A DNA stretch of 64,000 nucleotides from Pseudomonas sp. dw_612. Its GTDB lineage: Bacteria; Pseudomonadota; Gammaproteobacteria; Pseudomonadales; Pseudomonadaceae. Below, one piece after another: positions 9,956 to 19,562 of the stretch. A program made the translations under genes and the position numbers. The stretch is from the NCBI RefSeq assembly GCF_018449725.1, contig NZ_JAAVVC010000002.1, forward strand, positions 463,453-527,452, given 5' to 3'. The notes beneath the pieces are model-generated. The model was not told the origin of the DNA. It worked only from the letters and a program-made list of their open reading frames with translations, and made no database searches. The first letter of the stretch is position 1. Every line of letters starts with the position of its first letter.

Positions 9956-10318
9956 TTGACCGATTCAAGTAAAACGTTGCACCTTTTCGGCATCAAAGCC
10001 TGCGACACCATGAAAAAGGCGCGCACCTGGCTCGATGAACACGCTGTCAGCTATGACTTTCATGATTACAAAACGGCCGGTATCGACCGTGAACACCTCA
10101 ACCAATGGTGCGACGAGCACGGCTGGCAAGTGGTGTTGAACCGTGCAGGCACGACCTTTCGCAAACTCGACGACGAACGCAAAGCCGATCTCGACCAAGC
10201 GAAAGCCATCGAACTGATGCTCGCCCAACCCTCGATGATCAAGCGCCCGGTGCTTGATCTCGGTGACCGAACCCTGATTGGCTTCAAGCCAGATATCTAC
10301 GCGGCCGCACTCAAGTAA
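9956..10318 (+). CDS. ArsC/Spx-family thioredoxin-fold protein (YffB-like)
   Basis: The product is 120 residues with a thioredoxin-like fold and a single N-terminal cysteine in the GIKACDTMKKARTWL motif; Arg/Lys-rich arsenate-reductase-like blocks follow (KRPVLDLGD). It resembles E. coli YffB, which also sits beside a dap gene (dapE). The start is inferred to be TTG at 9956 because a strong AAAGGGGG ribosome-binding site lies just upstream and no ATG lies in frame near it. dapD follows 33 bases later, probably one transcript. A glutathione-dependent thiol reductase role is suggested for the family but not proven. Confidence 0.85.
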   Translation: MTDSSKTLHLFGIKACDTMKKARTWLDEHAVSYDFHDYKTAGIDREHLNQWCDEHGWQVVLNRAGTTFRKLDDERKADLDQAKAIELMLAQPSMIKRPVLDLGDRTLIGFKPDIYAAALK

Positions 10319-10351
10319 GGCAGCCCGTTCTTTTTTGTTAGAGGTATCAAC

Positions 10352-11386
10352 ATGTCCACTACTCCGTTCAGCCTGGCCTTTGGTGTCGGCACTCAAAACC
10401 GTCAAGGCGCCTGGCTGGAAGTGTTTTACGCGCAGCCGTTGCTCAATCCATCGGTCGAACTGGTCGCTGCGATTGCGCCGGTTCTGGGCTACACCGACGG
10501 CAACCAGGCCATCGCCTTCACCACCGCCCAGGCTTCGCAATTGGCTGAAGCGCTGAAAAACGTCGATGCTGGCCAAGCCGCACTGTTGACCCGTCTGGCC
10601 GAAAGCCACAAGCCGCTGGTCGCCACCATCCTGGCCGAAGACGTTCAACTGACCTCCACGCCTGAGGCTTACCTCAAGCTGCACCTGCTGTCCCATCGTC
10701 TGGTCAAGCCCCACGGCCTGAACCTGGCCGGCGTGTTCCCGCTGCTGCCGAATGTCGCCTGGACCAGCCAGGGCGCCATCGACCTCGCCGAACTGGCCGA
10801 GCATCAACTGGAAGCCCGCCTGCGTGGCGAGCTGCTGGAAGTGTTCTCGGTGGACAAGTTCCCGAAAATGACCGACTACGTGGTCCCGGCCGGCGTGCGC
10901 ATTGCTGACGCCGCACGTATCCGCCTCGGCGCCTACGTGGGCGAAGGCACCACCGTGATGCACGAAGGTTTCGTCAACTTCAACGCGGGCACCGAAGGCC
11001 CGGGCATGATCGAAGGTCGTGTGTCGGCCGGCGTGTTCGTCGGCAAGGGTTCGGACCTGGGCGGCGGTTGCTCGACCATGGGCACCCTGTCGGGTGGCGG
11101 CAACATCGTGATCAAGGTCGGCGAAGGCTGCCTGATCGGCGCGAACGCCGGTATCGGCATCCCGTTGGGCGACCGCAACACGGTGGAGTCGGGCCTGTAC
11201 GTGACCGCTGGCACCAAAGTGGCGCTGCTGGACGAGCACAATAAACTGGTCAAAGTCGTGAAAGCCCGTGAACTGGCCGGTCAACCTGACCTTTTGTTCC
11301 GTCGCAATTCGGAGACCGGTGCCGTGGAATGCAAAACCCACAAGTCGGCCATCGAACTGAACGAAGCGTTGCACGCTCATAACTAA
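10352..11386 (+). CDS. dapD: Tetrahydrodipicolinate N-succinyltransferase
   Basis: This 344-residue enzyme moves succinyl from succinyl-CoA onto tetrahydrodipicolinate in the succinylase branch of lysine/diaminopimelate synthesis. It is the longer DapD form found in pseudomonads and actinobacteria rather than the 274-residue E. coli form. The C-terminal half shows the left-handed beta-helix of hexapeptide transferases (repeats such as IRLGAYVGEGTTVMHEGFVN and GNIVIKVGEGCLIGANAGIG). A well-placed AGAGGT precedes the ATG at 10352. The product feeds DapC (5150) and then DapE (17145). Confidence 0.96.
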   Translation: MSTTPFSLAFGVGTQNRQGAWLEVFYAQPLLNPSVELVAAIAPVLGYTDGNQAIAFTTAQASQLAEALKNVDAGQAALLTRLAESHKPLVATILAEDVQLTSTPEAYLKLHLLSHRLVKPHGLNLAGVFPLLPNVAWTSQGAIDLAELAEHQLEARLRGELLEVFSVDKFPKMTDYVVPAGVRIADAARIRLGAYVGEGTTVMHEGFVNFNAGTEGPGMIEGRVSAGVFVGKGSDLGGGCSTMGTLSGGGNIVIKVGEGCLIGANAGIGIPLGDRNTVESGLYVTAGTKVALLDEHNKLVKVVKARELAGQPDLLFRRNSETGAVECKTHKSAIELNEALHAHN

Positions 11387-11422
11387 GCAGGGCGCAAAAC
11401 GATCACCTGCTCCCTGCACTTT

Positions 11423-11496
11423 TGTAGGAGCGAGGCTTGCCCGCGAAGGCGTCTTCACTGACGCCAAAAGCTTCGCGAGCAAGCTTCGCTCCTACA
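11423..11496. repeat. REP doublet (type 3)
   Basis: An inverted pair based on TGTAGGAGCGAGGCTTGCCC with a short middle, between dapD and csdA. The right arm differs at a few bases. Confidence 0.85.
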
Positions 11497-11558
11497 AGTG
11501 CAGGGAGGTCAGGACGTTCAGGCGTACACCTTGCCCATGTTTAGCAGGGCCCGATAGC

Positions 11559-12764
11559 ATGATGATTCCTTCTCCCTGGCGCGCCGATTTTCCGGCCATC
11601 GCCGCATTGCAACGGCAAGACCAGACCTATCTGGACAACGCCGCCACCACGCAAAAACCTCAAGCACTGCTGGACGCTTTGGCGCATTACTACGCCAACG
11701 GCGCGGCCAACGTACATCGGGCGCAACACTTGCCCGGCGCCCACGCCACCCAGGCGTTCGAGGACAGCCGCCGCAAAGTCGCGCAATGGCTCAATGCCGG
11801 CGATGGCGGGCAAATCATCTTCACCCACGGCGCAACCTCCGCGCTGAACCTCTTGGCCTATGGCCTGGAACACTTATTCAATCCGGGCGATGAGATTGTC
11901 ATCAGCGCTCTGGAACACCACGCCAATCTGCTGCCCTGGCAGCAACTGGCCCTGCGCCGCGATCTGAAACTGCTGATTTTGCCGCTGGACGCCGACGGTG
12001 TGATCGACCTTGAGGCCGCCGCACAGCTAATCGGCCCACGCACCCGGTTGCTGGCGGTCAGTCAGTTGTCCAATGTGCTCGGCGCCTGGCAGCCGTTGCC
12101 TGAGTTGCTGGCGATGGCTCAAGCGCACAACGCGCTGACCGTCGTCGACGGCGCGCAAGGCGTGGTCCACAGCCGTCACGATGTACAGGCACTGGGTTGC
12201 GACTTCTATGTGTTTTCCAGTCACAAGCTCTATGGCCCCGACGGCCTCGGCGTGCTGTTCGGGCGCAATGCAGCCCTTGAACAGCTACGCCCGTGGCAAT
12301 TCGGCGGCGAAATGGTGCTGGACGCCAACTACCACGACGCCCGGTTCCGCCCGGCGCCGCTGGGTTTCGAGGCCGGAACGCCGCCGATTGCCAGTGTGAT
12401 TGGCCTGGGGGCAACCCTGGATTACCTCGCCGGTCTGGATCAGGACGCGGTGTCCGCCCACGAAGCCGCGCTGCACGACTATCTGCTCAAAGGTCTTGAA
12501 GCGCGCAACGGCATTCGACTCTTGGGCAAACCGCAACTGGCGCTGGCCAGTTTTGTCGTCGAGGGTGTGCATAACTCCGATCTGGCGCATTTGCTGACCG
12601 AACAGGGAATTGCCGTGCGCGCCGGCCATCACTGCGCCATGCCGTTGCTCAAGAGCTTTGAGCTGGCCGGGGCGATTCGAGTGTCGTTGGCGCTGTATAA
12701 CGACTCCGAAGATCTGGAGCGGTTCTTCGAAGCGCTGGATCAGGCGCTGGAGTTGTTGCGATGA
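11559..12764 (+). CDS. csdA: Cysteine desulfurase CsdA
   Basis: This 401-residue group II PLP cysteine desulfurase (CsdA/SufS type) takes sulfur from cysteine as a protein persulfide. The PLP lysine lies in VFSSHKLYGPDGLG, and the persulfide cysteine lies in AGHHCAMPLL near the C-terminus. The NAATTQKP opening motif is intact. Its stop overlaps the start of csdE by four bases (ATGA), and tcdA lies just beyond on the opposite strand. This reproduces the CsdA-CsdE-TcdA(CsdL) sulfur relay used for the ct6A tRNA modification in E. coli. Two ATGs in tandem (11559, 11562) make the exact start ambiguous by one codon. Confidence 0.93.
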   Translation: MMIPSPWRADFPAIAALQRQDQTYLDNAATTQKPQALLDALAHYYANGAANVHRAQHLPGAHATQAFEDSRRKVAQWLNAGDGGQIIFTHGATSALNLLAYGLEHLFNPGDEIVISALEHHANLLPWQQLALRRDLKLLILPLDADGVIDLEAAAQLIGPRTRLLAVSQLSNVLGAWQPLPELLAMAQAHNALTVVDGAQGVVHSRHDVQALGCDFYVFSSHKLYGPDGLGVLFGRNAALEQLRPWQFGGEMVLDANYHDARFRPAPLGFEAGTPPIASVIGLGATLDYLAGLDQDAVSAHEAALHDYLLKGLEARNGIRLLGKPQLALASFVVEGVHNSDLAHLLTEQGIAVRAGHHCAMPLLKSFELAGAIRVSLALYNDSEDLERFFEALDQALELLR

Positions 12765-13165
12765 GTTTGCCGGCCGATGCGGTGCTGGCGCTGAATGCCT
12801 TTGAACACGCCGGGAGCTGGGAACAGCGGGCTCGCCTGCTGATGCAATGGGGCGAACGCCTGCCGGCATTGAGCGATGTGGATAAAGTCGAGGCCAACCG
12901 TGTGCATGGCTGTGAAAGCCAGGTCTGGTTGGTGGGGACGCTGCAGGATGGGCACTGGCAATTCGCCGCGAGCAGCGATGCGCGGTTGATTCGCGGGTTG
13001 GTGGCGTTGTTGTTGGCGCGGGTTAACGGGTTGTCGGCAGTTGAGTTGCGGCAGGTGGATTTGCCGGAGTGGTTTAATCAGCTTGGGTTGAGTCGGCAGT
13101 TGTCGCCATCGCGCAGTAATGGCCTGAATGCCGTACTGCAGCGGATGAATGAATTGGCCGGCTAA
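12761..13165 (+). CDS. csdE: SufE-like sulfur acceptor CsdE
   Basis: The product is 134 residues, the normal SufE/CsdE length. The acceptor cysteine lies in the VHGCESQVWL motif near residue 51. It accepts persulfide sulfur from CsdA and passes it on. Translation is likely coupled to csdA through the ATGA overlap. Alanine- and leucine-rich helices complete the SufE fold. It could also serve SufS-type partners encoded elsewhere. Confidence 0.93.
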   Translation: MSLPADAVLALNAFEHAGSWEQRARLLMQWGERLPALSDVDKVEANRVHGCESQVWLVGTLQDGHWQFAASSDARLIRGLVALLLARVNGLSAVELRQVDLPEWFNQLGLSRQLSPSRSNGLNAVLQRMNELAG

Positions 13166-13185
13166 TCGCCTGCGCCCCAATCTAC

Positions 13186-13276
13186 TGTAGGAGCTGCCGA
13201 AGGCTGCGATCTTTTGATCTTCAGCGACAGTGACTACGCCAAAGATCAAAAGATCGCAGCCTTCGGCAGCTCCTAC
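13186..13276. repeat. REP doublet (type 2)
   Basis: An almost perfect inverted repeat of GTAGGAGCTGCCGAAGGCTG plus CGATCTTTTGATC, placed between the convergent csdE and tcdA genes, where it may also act as a bidirectional transcription end. Confidence 0.9.
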
Positions 13277-13287
13277 GGAGGTTCGAC

Positions 13288-14106
13288 TTAAGCGCCGGGC
13301 TTGACCCTATCCGCCGGCCGCCGCACTCCCGCCACAATCTTATCCACAGCCTTGGTCGCCGCGACCATGCCGAACGTCGCCGTCACCATCATCACCGCGC
13401 CAAATCCGCCGGCGCAGTCAAGCTTCACGCCATCACCGACAAAACTCTTCTGCAAGCAAATGCTGCCATCCGGTTTCGGATAGCGCAGTTGTTCGGTGGA
13501 AAACACGCACGGCACGCTGTAATGGCGAGTCACGGTACGAGAGAAGTTGTAATCGCGGCGCAACGTCGAGCGCACTTTCGAGGCCAGGGGATCGTTGAAC
13601 GTGCGGTTCAAATCGCAGACCTGGATCAGCGTCGGGTCAATCTGACCGCCCGCGCCGCCGGTGGTGATGATCTGGATCTTGCGCCGTTTGCACCAGGCGA
13701 TCAGCGCCGCCTTGGCATTCACGCTGTCGATGCAGTCGATCACGCAGTCGATGTTCGGTGTGATGTACTCGGCCATGGTCTCGCGGGTCACGAAATCCGC
13801 CACCGCGTGCACCGTGCAGTCCGGGTTGATCCCGCGCAGGCGTTCGGCCATCACCTCGACCTTGGGTTTGCCAACGGTGCTGTCCAGCGCATGCAACTGA
13901 CGGTTGGCGTTGCTGACGCAGACGTCGTCCAGGTCGAACAGCGAAATCTCGCCCACGCCACACCGGGCCACGGCTTCCGCCGCCCAGGAACCGACGCCGC
14001 CAACGCCGACGATCGCCACATGGGCCGCGCGCAAACGCTCCAGGCCTTCGATGCCATACAACCGAGCGATGCCGGCAAACCGCGGATCTTCTGTACTCAT
14101 GACCAT
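13288..14106 (-). CDS. tcdA: tRNA threonylcarbamoyladenosine dehydratase
   Basis: The product is 272 residues of the E1/ThiF/MoeB superfamily. The nucleotide-binding loop GVGGVGSWAAEAVARCGVG (about 35-53) and LFDLDDVCVSNANRQ are clear. TTGGAGGQIDPT and the cysteine-containing VFSTEQLRYP segment match TcdA (CsdL). TcdA uses ATP to cyclise t6A37 of tRNA to ct6A, with CsdA-CsdE supplying sulfur transfer. Start ATG 14106 (MVMSTED) has GGGG five bases upstream; ATG 14100 (MSTED) is an equally possible start. It is convergent with csdA-csdE. Confidence 0.93.
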   Translation of the reverse strand: MVMSTEDPRFAGIARLYGIEGLERLRAAHVAIVGVGGVGSWAAEAVARCGVGEISLFDLDDVCVSNANRQLHALDSTVGKPKVEVMAERLRGINPDCTVHAVADFVTRETMAEYITPNIDCVIDCIDSVNAKAALIAWCKRRKIQIITTGGAGGQIDPTLIQVCDLNRTFNDPLASKVRSTLRRDYNFSRTVTRHYSVPCVFSTEQLRYPKPDGSICLQKSFVGDGVKLDCAGGFGAVMMVTATFGMVAATKAVDKIVAGVRRPADRVKPGA

Positions 14107-14319
14107 TACCCCAAAAACCGGCGCGCATTATAGGGCTTCGCAGCGATAAGTTTTAAGCTTCGAGCTACAAGTGTAAGAACTTAAGACAAACTTCAGTGCC
14201 AAATGTGAGGCTTTTCCCTACCTGCTGTACGGTTAGGGAAAGCACGGTGTAGGATGCGCGCCCCTTGGCCAACCGCCGACCGTTCCTTCGTTCCACAGCC
14301 TCTGGAACCTGAAATAGCT

Positions 14320-16911
14320 ATGTCATCGCGTAAATTTGGACTCAACCTGGTCGTGGTGCTCGCCATCGCAGCCTTGTTTACCGGCTTCTGGGCGCTGATC
14401 AACCGCCCGGTCACCGCCCCCAACTGGCCTGAACAGATCTCCGGTTTTTCGTACTCGCCGTTCCAACAAGGCCAGTACCCGCAGAAAGACCAGTACCCGA
14501 CCGACGATGAAATGCGTCGCGACCTGGAGATCATGAGCAAACTGACGGACAACATCCGTACCTACTCGGTCGACGGCACGCTGGAGGACATTCCCAAACT
14601 GGCGGAAGAGTTCGGCCTGCGGGTGACTTTGGGGATCTGGATCAGCCCGGACCAGGAGCGCAATGAGCGTGAAATCCTGCGCGCCATCGAATTGGCCAAC
14701 ACCTCACGCAGCGTGGTACGCGTGGTTGTAGGCAACGAGGCGATCTTCCGTAAGGAAATTACCGCCGCAGAACTCAGTGTCATCCTCGACCGCGTCCGCG
14801 CCGCCGTGAAAGTGCCGGTGACCACGTCCGAGCAGTGGCACGTCTGGGAAGAACACCCGGAACTGGCCAAGCACGTCGACCTGATCGCCGCGCACGTTTT
14901 GCCTTATTGGGAATTCATCCCGGTGGACAAGGCAGGTCAATTCGTCCTCGACCGCGCCCGGGACCTGAAAAAGATGTTCCCGAAAAAACCGCTGCTGCTC
15001 TCGGAGGTTGGCTGGCCGAGCAACGGCCGCATGCGTGGCGGCACCGATTCGAGCCCGGCGGACCAGGCGATCTACCTGCGCACCTTGGTCAACAAGCTCA
15101 ATCGCCAAGGCTTCAACTACTTCGTGATCGAAGCCTTCGACCAGCCGTGGAAGGCCACGGACGAAGGTTCGGTGGGCGCGTATTGGGGCGTGTTCAACGC
15201 CGCGCGCCAGCAGAAATTCAACTTCGAAGGCCCGGTCGTCGCGATCCCGCAATGGCGCGTGCTGGCGATTGGCTCGGCGGTATTGGCCTTGCTGTCCTTG
15301 ACCTTGCTGATGATCGACGGCTCGGCCCTGCGCCAGCGTGGCCGCACCTTCCTGACCTTTATCGCGTTCCTGTGCGGTTCGGTTCTGGTGTGGATCGGCT
15401 ACGACTACAGCCAGCAATACAGCACCTGGTTCAGCCTGACAGTGGGCTTTTTGCTCGCCCTCGGCGCGCTAGGGGTGTTTATCGTGTTGCTGACCGAAGC
15501 CCACGAACTGGCCGAAGCGGTCTGGACTCACAAACGCCGGCGAGAATTCCTGCCGGTCGTGGGGGATTCGGACTACCGACCGAAAGTGTCGATTCACGTA
15601 CCGTGCTACAACGAACCGCCGGAGATGGTCAAACAGACCCTCAACGCCCTGGCCAACCTCGACTATCCGGACTTCGAAGTCCTGATCATCGACAACAACA
15701 CCAAGGACCCGGCGGTCTGGGAACCGGTACGTGATTACTGCGCAACCCTCGGCCCGCGCTTCAAGTTCTTCCACGTCGCCCCATTGGCCGGTTTCAAGGG
15801 TGGCGCGTTGAATTACCTGATCCCGCACACCGCCAAGGACGCCGAAGTGATCGCGGTGATCGACTCGGACTACTGCGTCGACCCGAACTGGCTCAAACAC
15901 ATGGTGCCGCACTTCGCCGATCCGAAAATCGCCGTGGTGCAGTCGCCGCAGGATTATCGCGACCAGAACGAAAGCACCTTCAAGAAGCTCTGCTACGCCG
16001 AATACAAAGGCTTCTTCCACATCGGCATGGTCACCCGTAACGACCGTGACGCGATCATTCAGCACGGCACCATGACCATGACCCGACGTTCGGTGCTCGA
16101 GGAACTCGGCTGGGCCGACTGGTGCATCTGCGAAGACGCCGAGTTGGGTCTGCGGGTGTTCGAAAAAGGCCTGTCGGCGGCGTATTACCACACCAGCTAC
16201 GGCAAAGGCTTGATGCCGGATACCTTTATCGACTTCAAGAAGCAGCGTTTCCGCTGGGCTTACGGTGCGATTCAGATCATCAAGCGTCACACCGCCAGTC
16301 TGCTGCGCGGCAAGGACACCGAGCTGACCCGTGGTCAGCGTTACCACTTCCTCGCGGGCTGGTTGCCGTGGGTAGCGGACGGCATGAACATCTTCTTTAC
16401 CGTCGGCGCGCTGTTGTGGTCGGCGGCGATGATCATCGTGCCGCAACGGGTCGATCCGCCGCTGCTGATTTTCGCGATCCCGCCGTTGGCGCTGTTCGTG
16501 TTCAAGGTGGCCAAGATCATCTTCCTGTACCGTCGTGCAGTCGGCGTGAACCTGAAGGATGCGTTCTGCGCGGCACTGGCCGGGCTCGCGTTGTCGCACA
16601 CCATCGCCAAAGCGGTGCTGTACGGCTTCTTCACCAGCAGCATTCCGTTTTTCCGCACGCCGAAAAATGCCGATAACCACGGCTTCTGGGTGGCGATTTC
16701 GGAGGCGCGGGAAGAGGTGTTTATCATGCTGCTGTTGTGGGGCGCGGCGCTGGGGATCTTCCTGGTGCAGGGCCTGCCGAGCAACGACATCCGCTTCTGG
16801 GTGATCATGTTGCTGGTGCAGTCGCTGCCGTACCTGGCGGCGCTGATCATGGCGTTCCTGTCTTCGCTGCCGAAACCGGCGGCCGAGCCTGAGCCGCTAC
16901 CAGCCGTCTAA
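14320..16911 (+). CDS. ndvB: NdvB-like beta-glucan enzyme (GH17 plus GT2)
   Basis: This 863-residue membrane protein has two catalytic parts. After an N-terminal membrane segment (about 7-26) comes a periplasmic GH17-like domain (about 40-300) with glutamates in VVGNEAIF and LLLSEVGWPSNGR. Three membrane helices (about 318-400) lead to a GT2 domain with HVPCYNEPPEM, IDSDYCVDP, CEDAELGLR and the QRFRW motif, then further membrane helices. The same architecture is known for P. aeruginosa NdvB, needed for beta-1,3-linked glucans linked to biofilm antibiotic tolerance; the GH17 part of such proteins acts as a transglycosylase. The start ATG 14320 gives the family N-terminus. A terminator follows. 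Confidence 0.88.
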   Translation: MSSRKFGLNLVVVLAIAALFTGFWALINRPVTAPNWPEQISGFSYSPFQQGQYPQKDQYPTDDEMRRDLEIMSKLTDNIRTYSVDGTLEDIPKLAEEFGLRVTLGIWISPDQERNEREILRAIELANTSRSVVRVVVGNEAIFRKEITAAELSVILDRVRAAVKVPVTTSEQWHVWEEHPELAKHVDLIAAHVLPYWEFIPVDKAGQFVLDRARDLKKMFPKKPLLLSEVGWPSNGRMRGGTDSSPADQAIYLRTLVNKLNRQGFNYFVIEAFDQPWKATDEGSVGAYWGVFNAARQQKFNFEGPVVAIPQWRVLAIGSAVLALLSLTLLMIDGSALRQRGRTFLTFIAFLCGSVLVWIGYDYSQQYSTWFSLTVGFLLALGALGVFIVLLTEAHELAEAVWTHKRRREFLPVVGDSDYRPKVSIHVPCYNEPPEMVKQTLNALANLDYPDFEVLIIDNNTKDPAVWEPVRDYCATLGPRFKFFHVAPLAGFKGGALNYLIPHTAKDAEVIAVIDSDYCVDPNWLKHMVPHFADPKIAVVQSPQDYRDQNESTFKKLCYAEYKGFFHIGMVTRNDRDAIIQHGTMTMTRRSVLEELGWADWCICEDAELGLRVFEKGLSAAYYHTSYGKGLMPDTFIDFKKQRFRWAYGAIQIIKRHTASLLRGKDTELTRGQRYHFLAGWLPWVADGMNIFFTVGALLWSAAMIIVPQRVDPPLLIFAIPPLALFVFKVAKIIFLYRRAVGVNLKDAFCAALAGLALSHTIAKAVLYGFFTSSIPFFRTPKNADNHGFWVAISEAREEVFIMLLLWGAALGIFLVQGLPSNDIRFWVIMLLVQSLPYLAALIMAFLSSLPKPAAEPEPLPAV

Positions 16912-16928
16912 ATCAGTACCGATGCACT

Positions 16929-16958
16929 AAACGGCGGCCAATGGCCGCCGTTTTGCTT
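16929..16958 (+). terminator. Intrinsic terminator of ndvB
   Basis: Inverted arms AAACGGCGGCCA and TGGCCGCCGTTT followed by a T-rich tail lie 17 bases after the ndvB stop. Confidence 0.85.
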
Positions 16959-17019
16959 TAAGATAACCGCCATTTTGCAGGGCTTGGCGGAATACGGTTT
17001 GCCGATCAAACCTGATCCC

Positions 17020-17109
17020 TGTGGGAGCGGGCTTGCTCGCGAATGCGGTGTAACAATCAACATTTATGCTGACTGACACACCGCATTCGCGAGCAAGCCC
17101 GCTCCCACA
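17020..17109. repeat. REP doublet (type 1)
   Basis: Near-perfect inverted arms of TGTGGGAGCGGGCTTGCTCG extended by CGAATGCGGTGT, with a short AT-rich centre. It sits directly upstream of dapE. Confidence 0.92.
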
Positions 17110-17144
17110 TAGCCATGCCCAATTTCAAGCTTCCGGAGTTTTCC

Positions 17145-18296
17145 ATGACGGCCCACGCCGACCTTTCGCCGACCCTTCAACTCGCCATTGACCTGATCCG
17201 CCGTCCGTCCGTGACGCCGGTCGACGCCGATTGCCAGAAGCAGATGATGCAGCGCCTGGGCGATGCCGGTTTCCAACTGGAACCGATGCGCATCGAAGAT
17301 GTGGATAACTTCTGGGCCACCCACGGCAAACACTACGGCCCGGTGCTGTGCTTTGCCGGTCACACCGACGTAGTCCCGACCGGCCCGGTCACCGCGTGGC
17401 AGATCGACCCGTTCAAGGCGGTAATCGACGAGCACGGCATGCTCTGCGGCCGTGGCGCGGCGGACATGAAAGGCAGCCTGGCGTCGATGACCGTGGCCGC
17501 CGAGCGCTTTGTCACCGATTACCCGGATCACAAGGGCAAGGTTGCGTTCCTGATCACCAGCGACGAAGAAGGCCCGGCGCACCACGGCACCAAGGCTGTG
17601 ATCGAACGCCTCGCCGCACGCAAGGAACGTCTGGACTGGTGCATCGTCGGCGAACCGTCGAGCACCACCCTGGTGGGTGATGTGGTCAAGAACGGCCGTC
17701 GCGGCTCCCTCGGCGCCAAGCTGACCGTGCGCGGCATTCAGGGCCACGTGGCCTATCCGCACCTGGCGAAGAACCCGATCCACCTCGCCGCCCCGGCGCT
17801 GGCCGAACTGGCCGCCGAGCATTGGGACCACGGCAACGACTTCTTCCCGCCGACCAGTTTCCAGATCTCCAACGTCAATTCCGGCACTGGCGCGACCAAC
17901 GTGATTCCGGGGGATCTGGTGGCGGTGTTCAACTTCCGCTTCTCCACCGAATCCACCGTCGAAGGCCTGCAAAAACGTGTCGCCGACATCCTCGACAAAC
18001 ATGGCCTGGACTGGCACGTGGACTGGGCGCTGTCCGGTCTGCCGTTCCTCACCGAACCGGGCGCTTTGCTGGATGCCGTGGCGTCGAGCATCAAGGACAT
18101 CACCGGTCGCGAAACCAAGGCGTCCACCAGTGGTGGCACCTCCGACGGGCGTTTCATCGCGACCATGGGCACGCAAGTGGTTGAGCTGGGGCCGGTCAAC
18201 GCGACGATTCACCAGGTCAACGAGCGTGTGCTGGCCGCCGACCTCGACGTGCTGACCGAAATCTATTACCAGACCCTGATCAAGTTGCTCGCCTGA
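17145..18296 (+). CDS. dapE: Succinyl-diaminopimelate desuccinylase
   Basis: This 383-residue dizinc M20-family hydrolase releases succinate from N-succinyl-LL-diaminopimelate. Metal and catalytic motifs are present: [10 protein letters not shown] (His), [10 protein letters not shown] (Asp), [12 protein letters not shown] (catalytic Glu pair) and the late [14 protein letters not shown] histidine. ATG 17145 ([10 protein letters not shown]) has CGGAG six bases upstream; an upstream in-frame ATG at 17115 borders the REP arm and is less likely. The stop overlaps the rlmA start by one base, so the two are likely cotranslated. Confidence 0.95.
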   Translation: MTAHADLSPTLQLAIDLIRRPSVTPVDADCQKQMMQRLGDAGFQLEPMRIEDVDNFWATHGKHYGPVLCFAGHTDVVPTGPVTAWQIDPFKAVIDEHGMLCGRGAADMKGSLASMTVAAERFVTDYPDHKGKVAFLITSDEEGPAHHGTKAVIERLAARKERLDWCIVGEPSSTTLVGDVVKNGRRGSLGAKLTVRGIQGHVAYPHLAKNPIHLAAPALAELAAEHWDHGNDFFPPTSFQISNVNSGTGATNVIPGDLVAVFNFRFSTESTVEGLQKRVADILDKHGLDWHVDWALSGLPFLTEPGALLDAVASSIKDITGRETKASTSGGTSDGRFIATMGTQVVELGPVNATIHQVNERVLAADLDVLTEIYYQTLIKLLA

Positions 18297-19105
18297 TGCT
18301 CGCCTGCCCGATCTGCAGCGAACCGCTGAACGCGGTGGACAACGGCGTGGCCTGCCCCGCCGGGCATCGTTTCGACCGCGCGCGCCAGGGTTACCTGAAC
18401 CTGTTGCCGGTGCAGCACAAGAACAGCCGCGACCCTGGGGATAACCTGGCGATGGTCGAGGCCCGTCGCGACTTCTTGAACGCCGGCCATTACGCGCCGG
18501 TGGCCAAGCGCCTGGCGGAACTGGCGGCGCAATATGCGCCGCAGCGCTGGCTCGACATCGGTTGTGGCGAGGGTTACTACACCGCGCAAATCGCCGAGGC
18601 CTTGCCGAATGCTGACGGCTACGCGTTGGACATCTCCAAGGAAGCGGTCAAACGCGCCTGCAAGCGTAATCCGCAGCTGACCTGGTTGATCGCCAGCATG
18701 GCGCGGGTGCCGTTGGCCTCCGGAAGTTGCCAGTTTCTGGCCAGCGTGTTCAGTCCGCTGGATTGGGAAGAAGCCAAACGCCTGCTCAGCCCTGGCGGTG
18801 GTTTGATGAAAGTCGGGCCGACCAGCGGCCATCTGATGGAATTGCGCGAAAGCCTGTACGACGAAGTACGCGAATACACCGACGACAAGCACCTGGCCCT
18901 GGTGCCGGAAGGCATGGCGCTGGCGCACAGTGAAACCCTGGAATTCAAACTGATACTGGAAAGTGGTCAGGATCGTGCCAACCTGTTGGCCATGACGCCC
19001 CACGGCTGGCGCGCCAGTGCCGAACGGCGAGCGGCGGTCATCGAGCAGGTCGAGCCGTTCGAGGTCACCGTGTCGATGCGTTACGATTACTTCGTACTTC
19101 AATAA
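18296..19105 (+). CDS. rlmA: 23S rRNA (guanine-745 N1) methyltransferase
   Basis: This 269-residue class I SAM-dependent methyltransferase carries an N-terminal zinc ribbon: CPICSEPL then CPAGHRFD (first 25 residues) give the Cys-Cys-Cys-His ligands known for RlmA. The SAM-binding LDIGCGEGYYT motif lies near residue 82. The segment QGYLNLLPVQHKNSRDPGDN is a family signature. It modifies helix 35 of 23S rRNA. The ATG overlaps the dapE stop (TGATG), which fixes the start. Confidence 0.93.
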   Translation: MLACPICSEPLNAVDNGVACPAGHRFDRARQGYLNLLPVQHKNSRDPGDNLAMVEARRDFLNAGHYAPVAKRLAELAAQYAPQRWLDIGCGEGYYTAQIAEALPNADGYALDISKEAVKRACKRNPQLTWLIASMARVPLASGSCQFLASVFSPLDWEEAKRLLSPGGGLMKVGPTSGHLMELRESLYDEVREYTDDKHLALVPEGMALAHSETLEFKLILESGQDRANLLAMTPHGWRASAERRAAVIEQVEPFEVTVSMRYDYFVLQ

Positions 19106-19179
19106 TTTTGGTCTCGAGCAACAGCTTGAGGCCGGCTAAATCCGCGAATGGATTTTTCAAGACCGCAGTGAGGACATCC

Positions 19180-19557
19180 ATGCGCCAACCCGATATCGAG
19201 ATTTACCTGAAAGACGCCGACGTCGACTACAAAGCCGTCGCCGACTGGCTTAGCGAAGCGTTGGGCCCGTGCAGCGAATGGGTCAAGAAAGGCCAGACGT
19301 ATAAGTGCAAGGCCGGCAGTGTGCCGGTGACCTGGCTGCCGAAAGCCGTGGGCAAGTGGAACAGCCTGTTCCTGGACAGCGACCAGACGCCGTGGGAAGA
19401 CGACATCGCCTGCGCCCGCGCAGCCTTTGCCGCGCTGAACGTCGAAGTGCGTTGCGCGCCGGGGACGTGGGTCGAAGAAGAAGGTGAAGAAACGGCGGAC
19501 CGCTGGATGCGTATCAGTGCTGATGGTGAAGAAGAGATCACCTGGAAAACCGCGTAA
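19180..19557 (+). CDS. Conserved hypothetical protein
   Basis: The product is a 125-residue soluble acidic protein without signal or membrane segment. It contains three scattered cysteines before residue 90 (PCSEW, YKCKAG, ACARAAF) and an acidic EEEGEETAD stretch near the end. The ATG at 19180 follows a GAGGA site and is preferred to an upstream in-frame start. It lies 74 bases after rlmA on the same strand. I do not recognise a family with known function. Confidence 0.8.
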   Translation: MRQPDIEIYLKDADVDYKAVADWLSEALGPCSEWVKKGQTYKCKAGSVPVTWLPKAVGKWNSLFLDSDQTPWEDDIACARAAFAALNVEVRCAPGTWVEEEGEETADRWMRISADGEEEITWKTA

Positions 19558-19562
19558 AACCA

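Noticed and set aside
9965..11482. A 505-codon minus-strand frame over yffB-dapD
   Set aside because: Opposes two clearly recognised genes and has no motif.
15469..16680. A 403-codon open frame antisense to ndvB
   Set aside because: Histidine/arginine-rich shadow; the plus-strand gene has clear GH17 and GT2 motifs.
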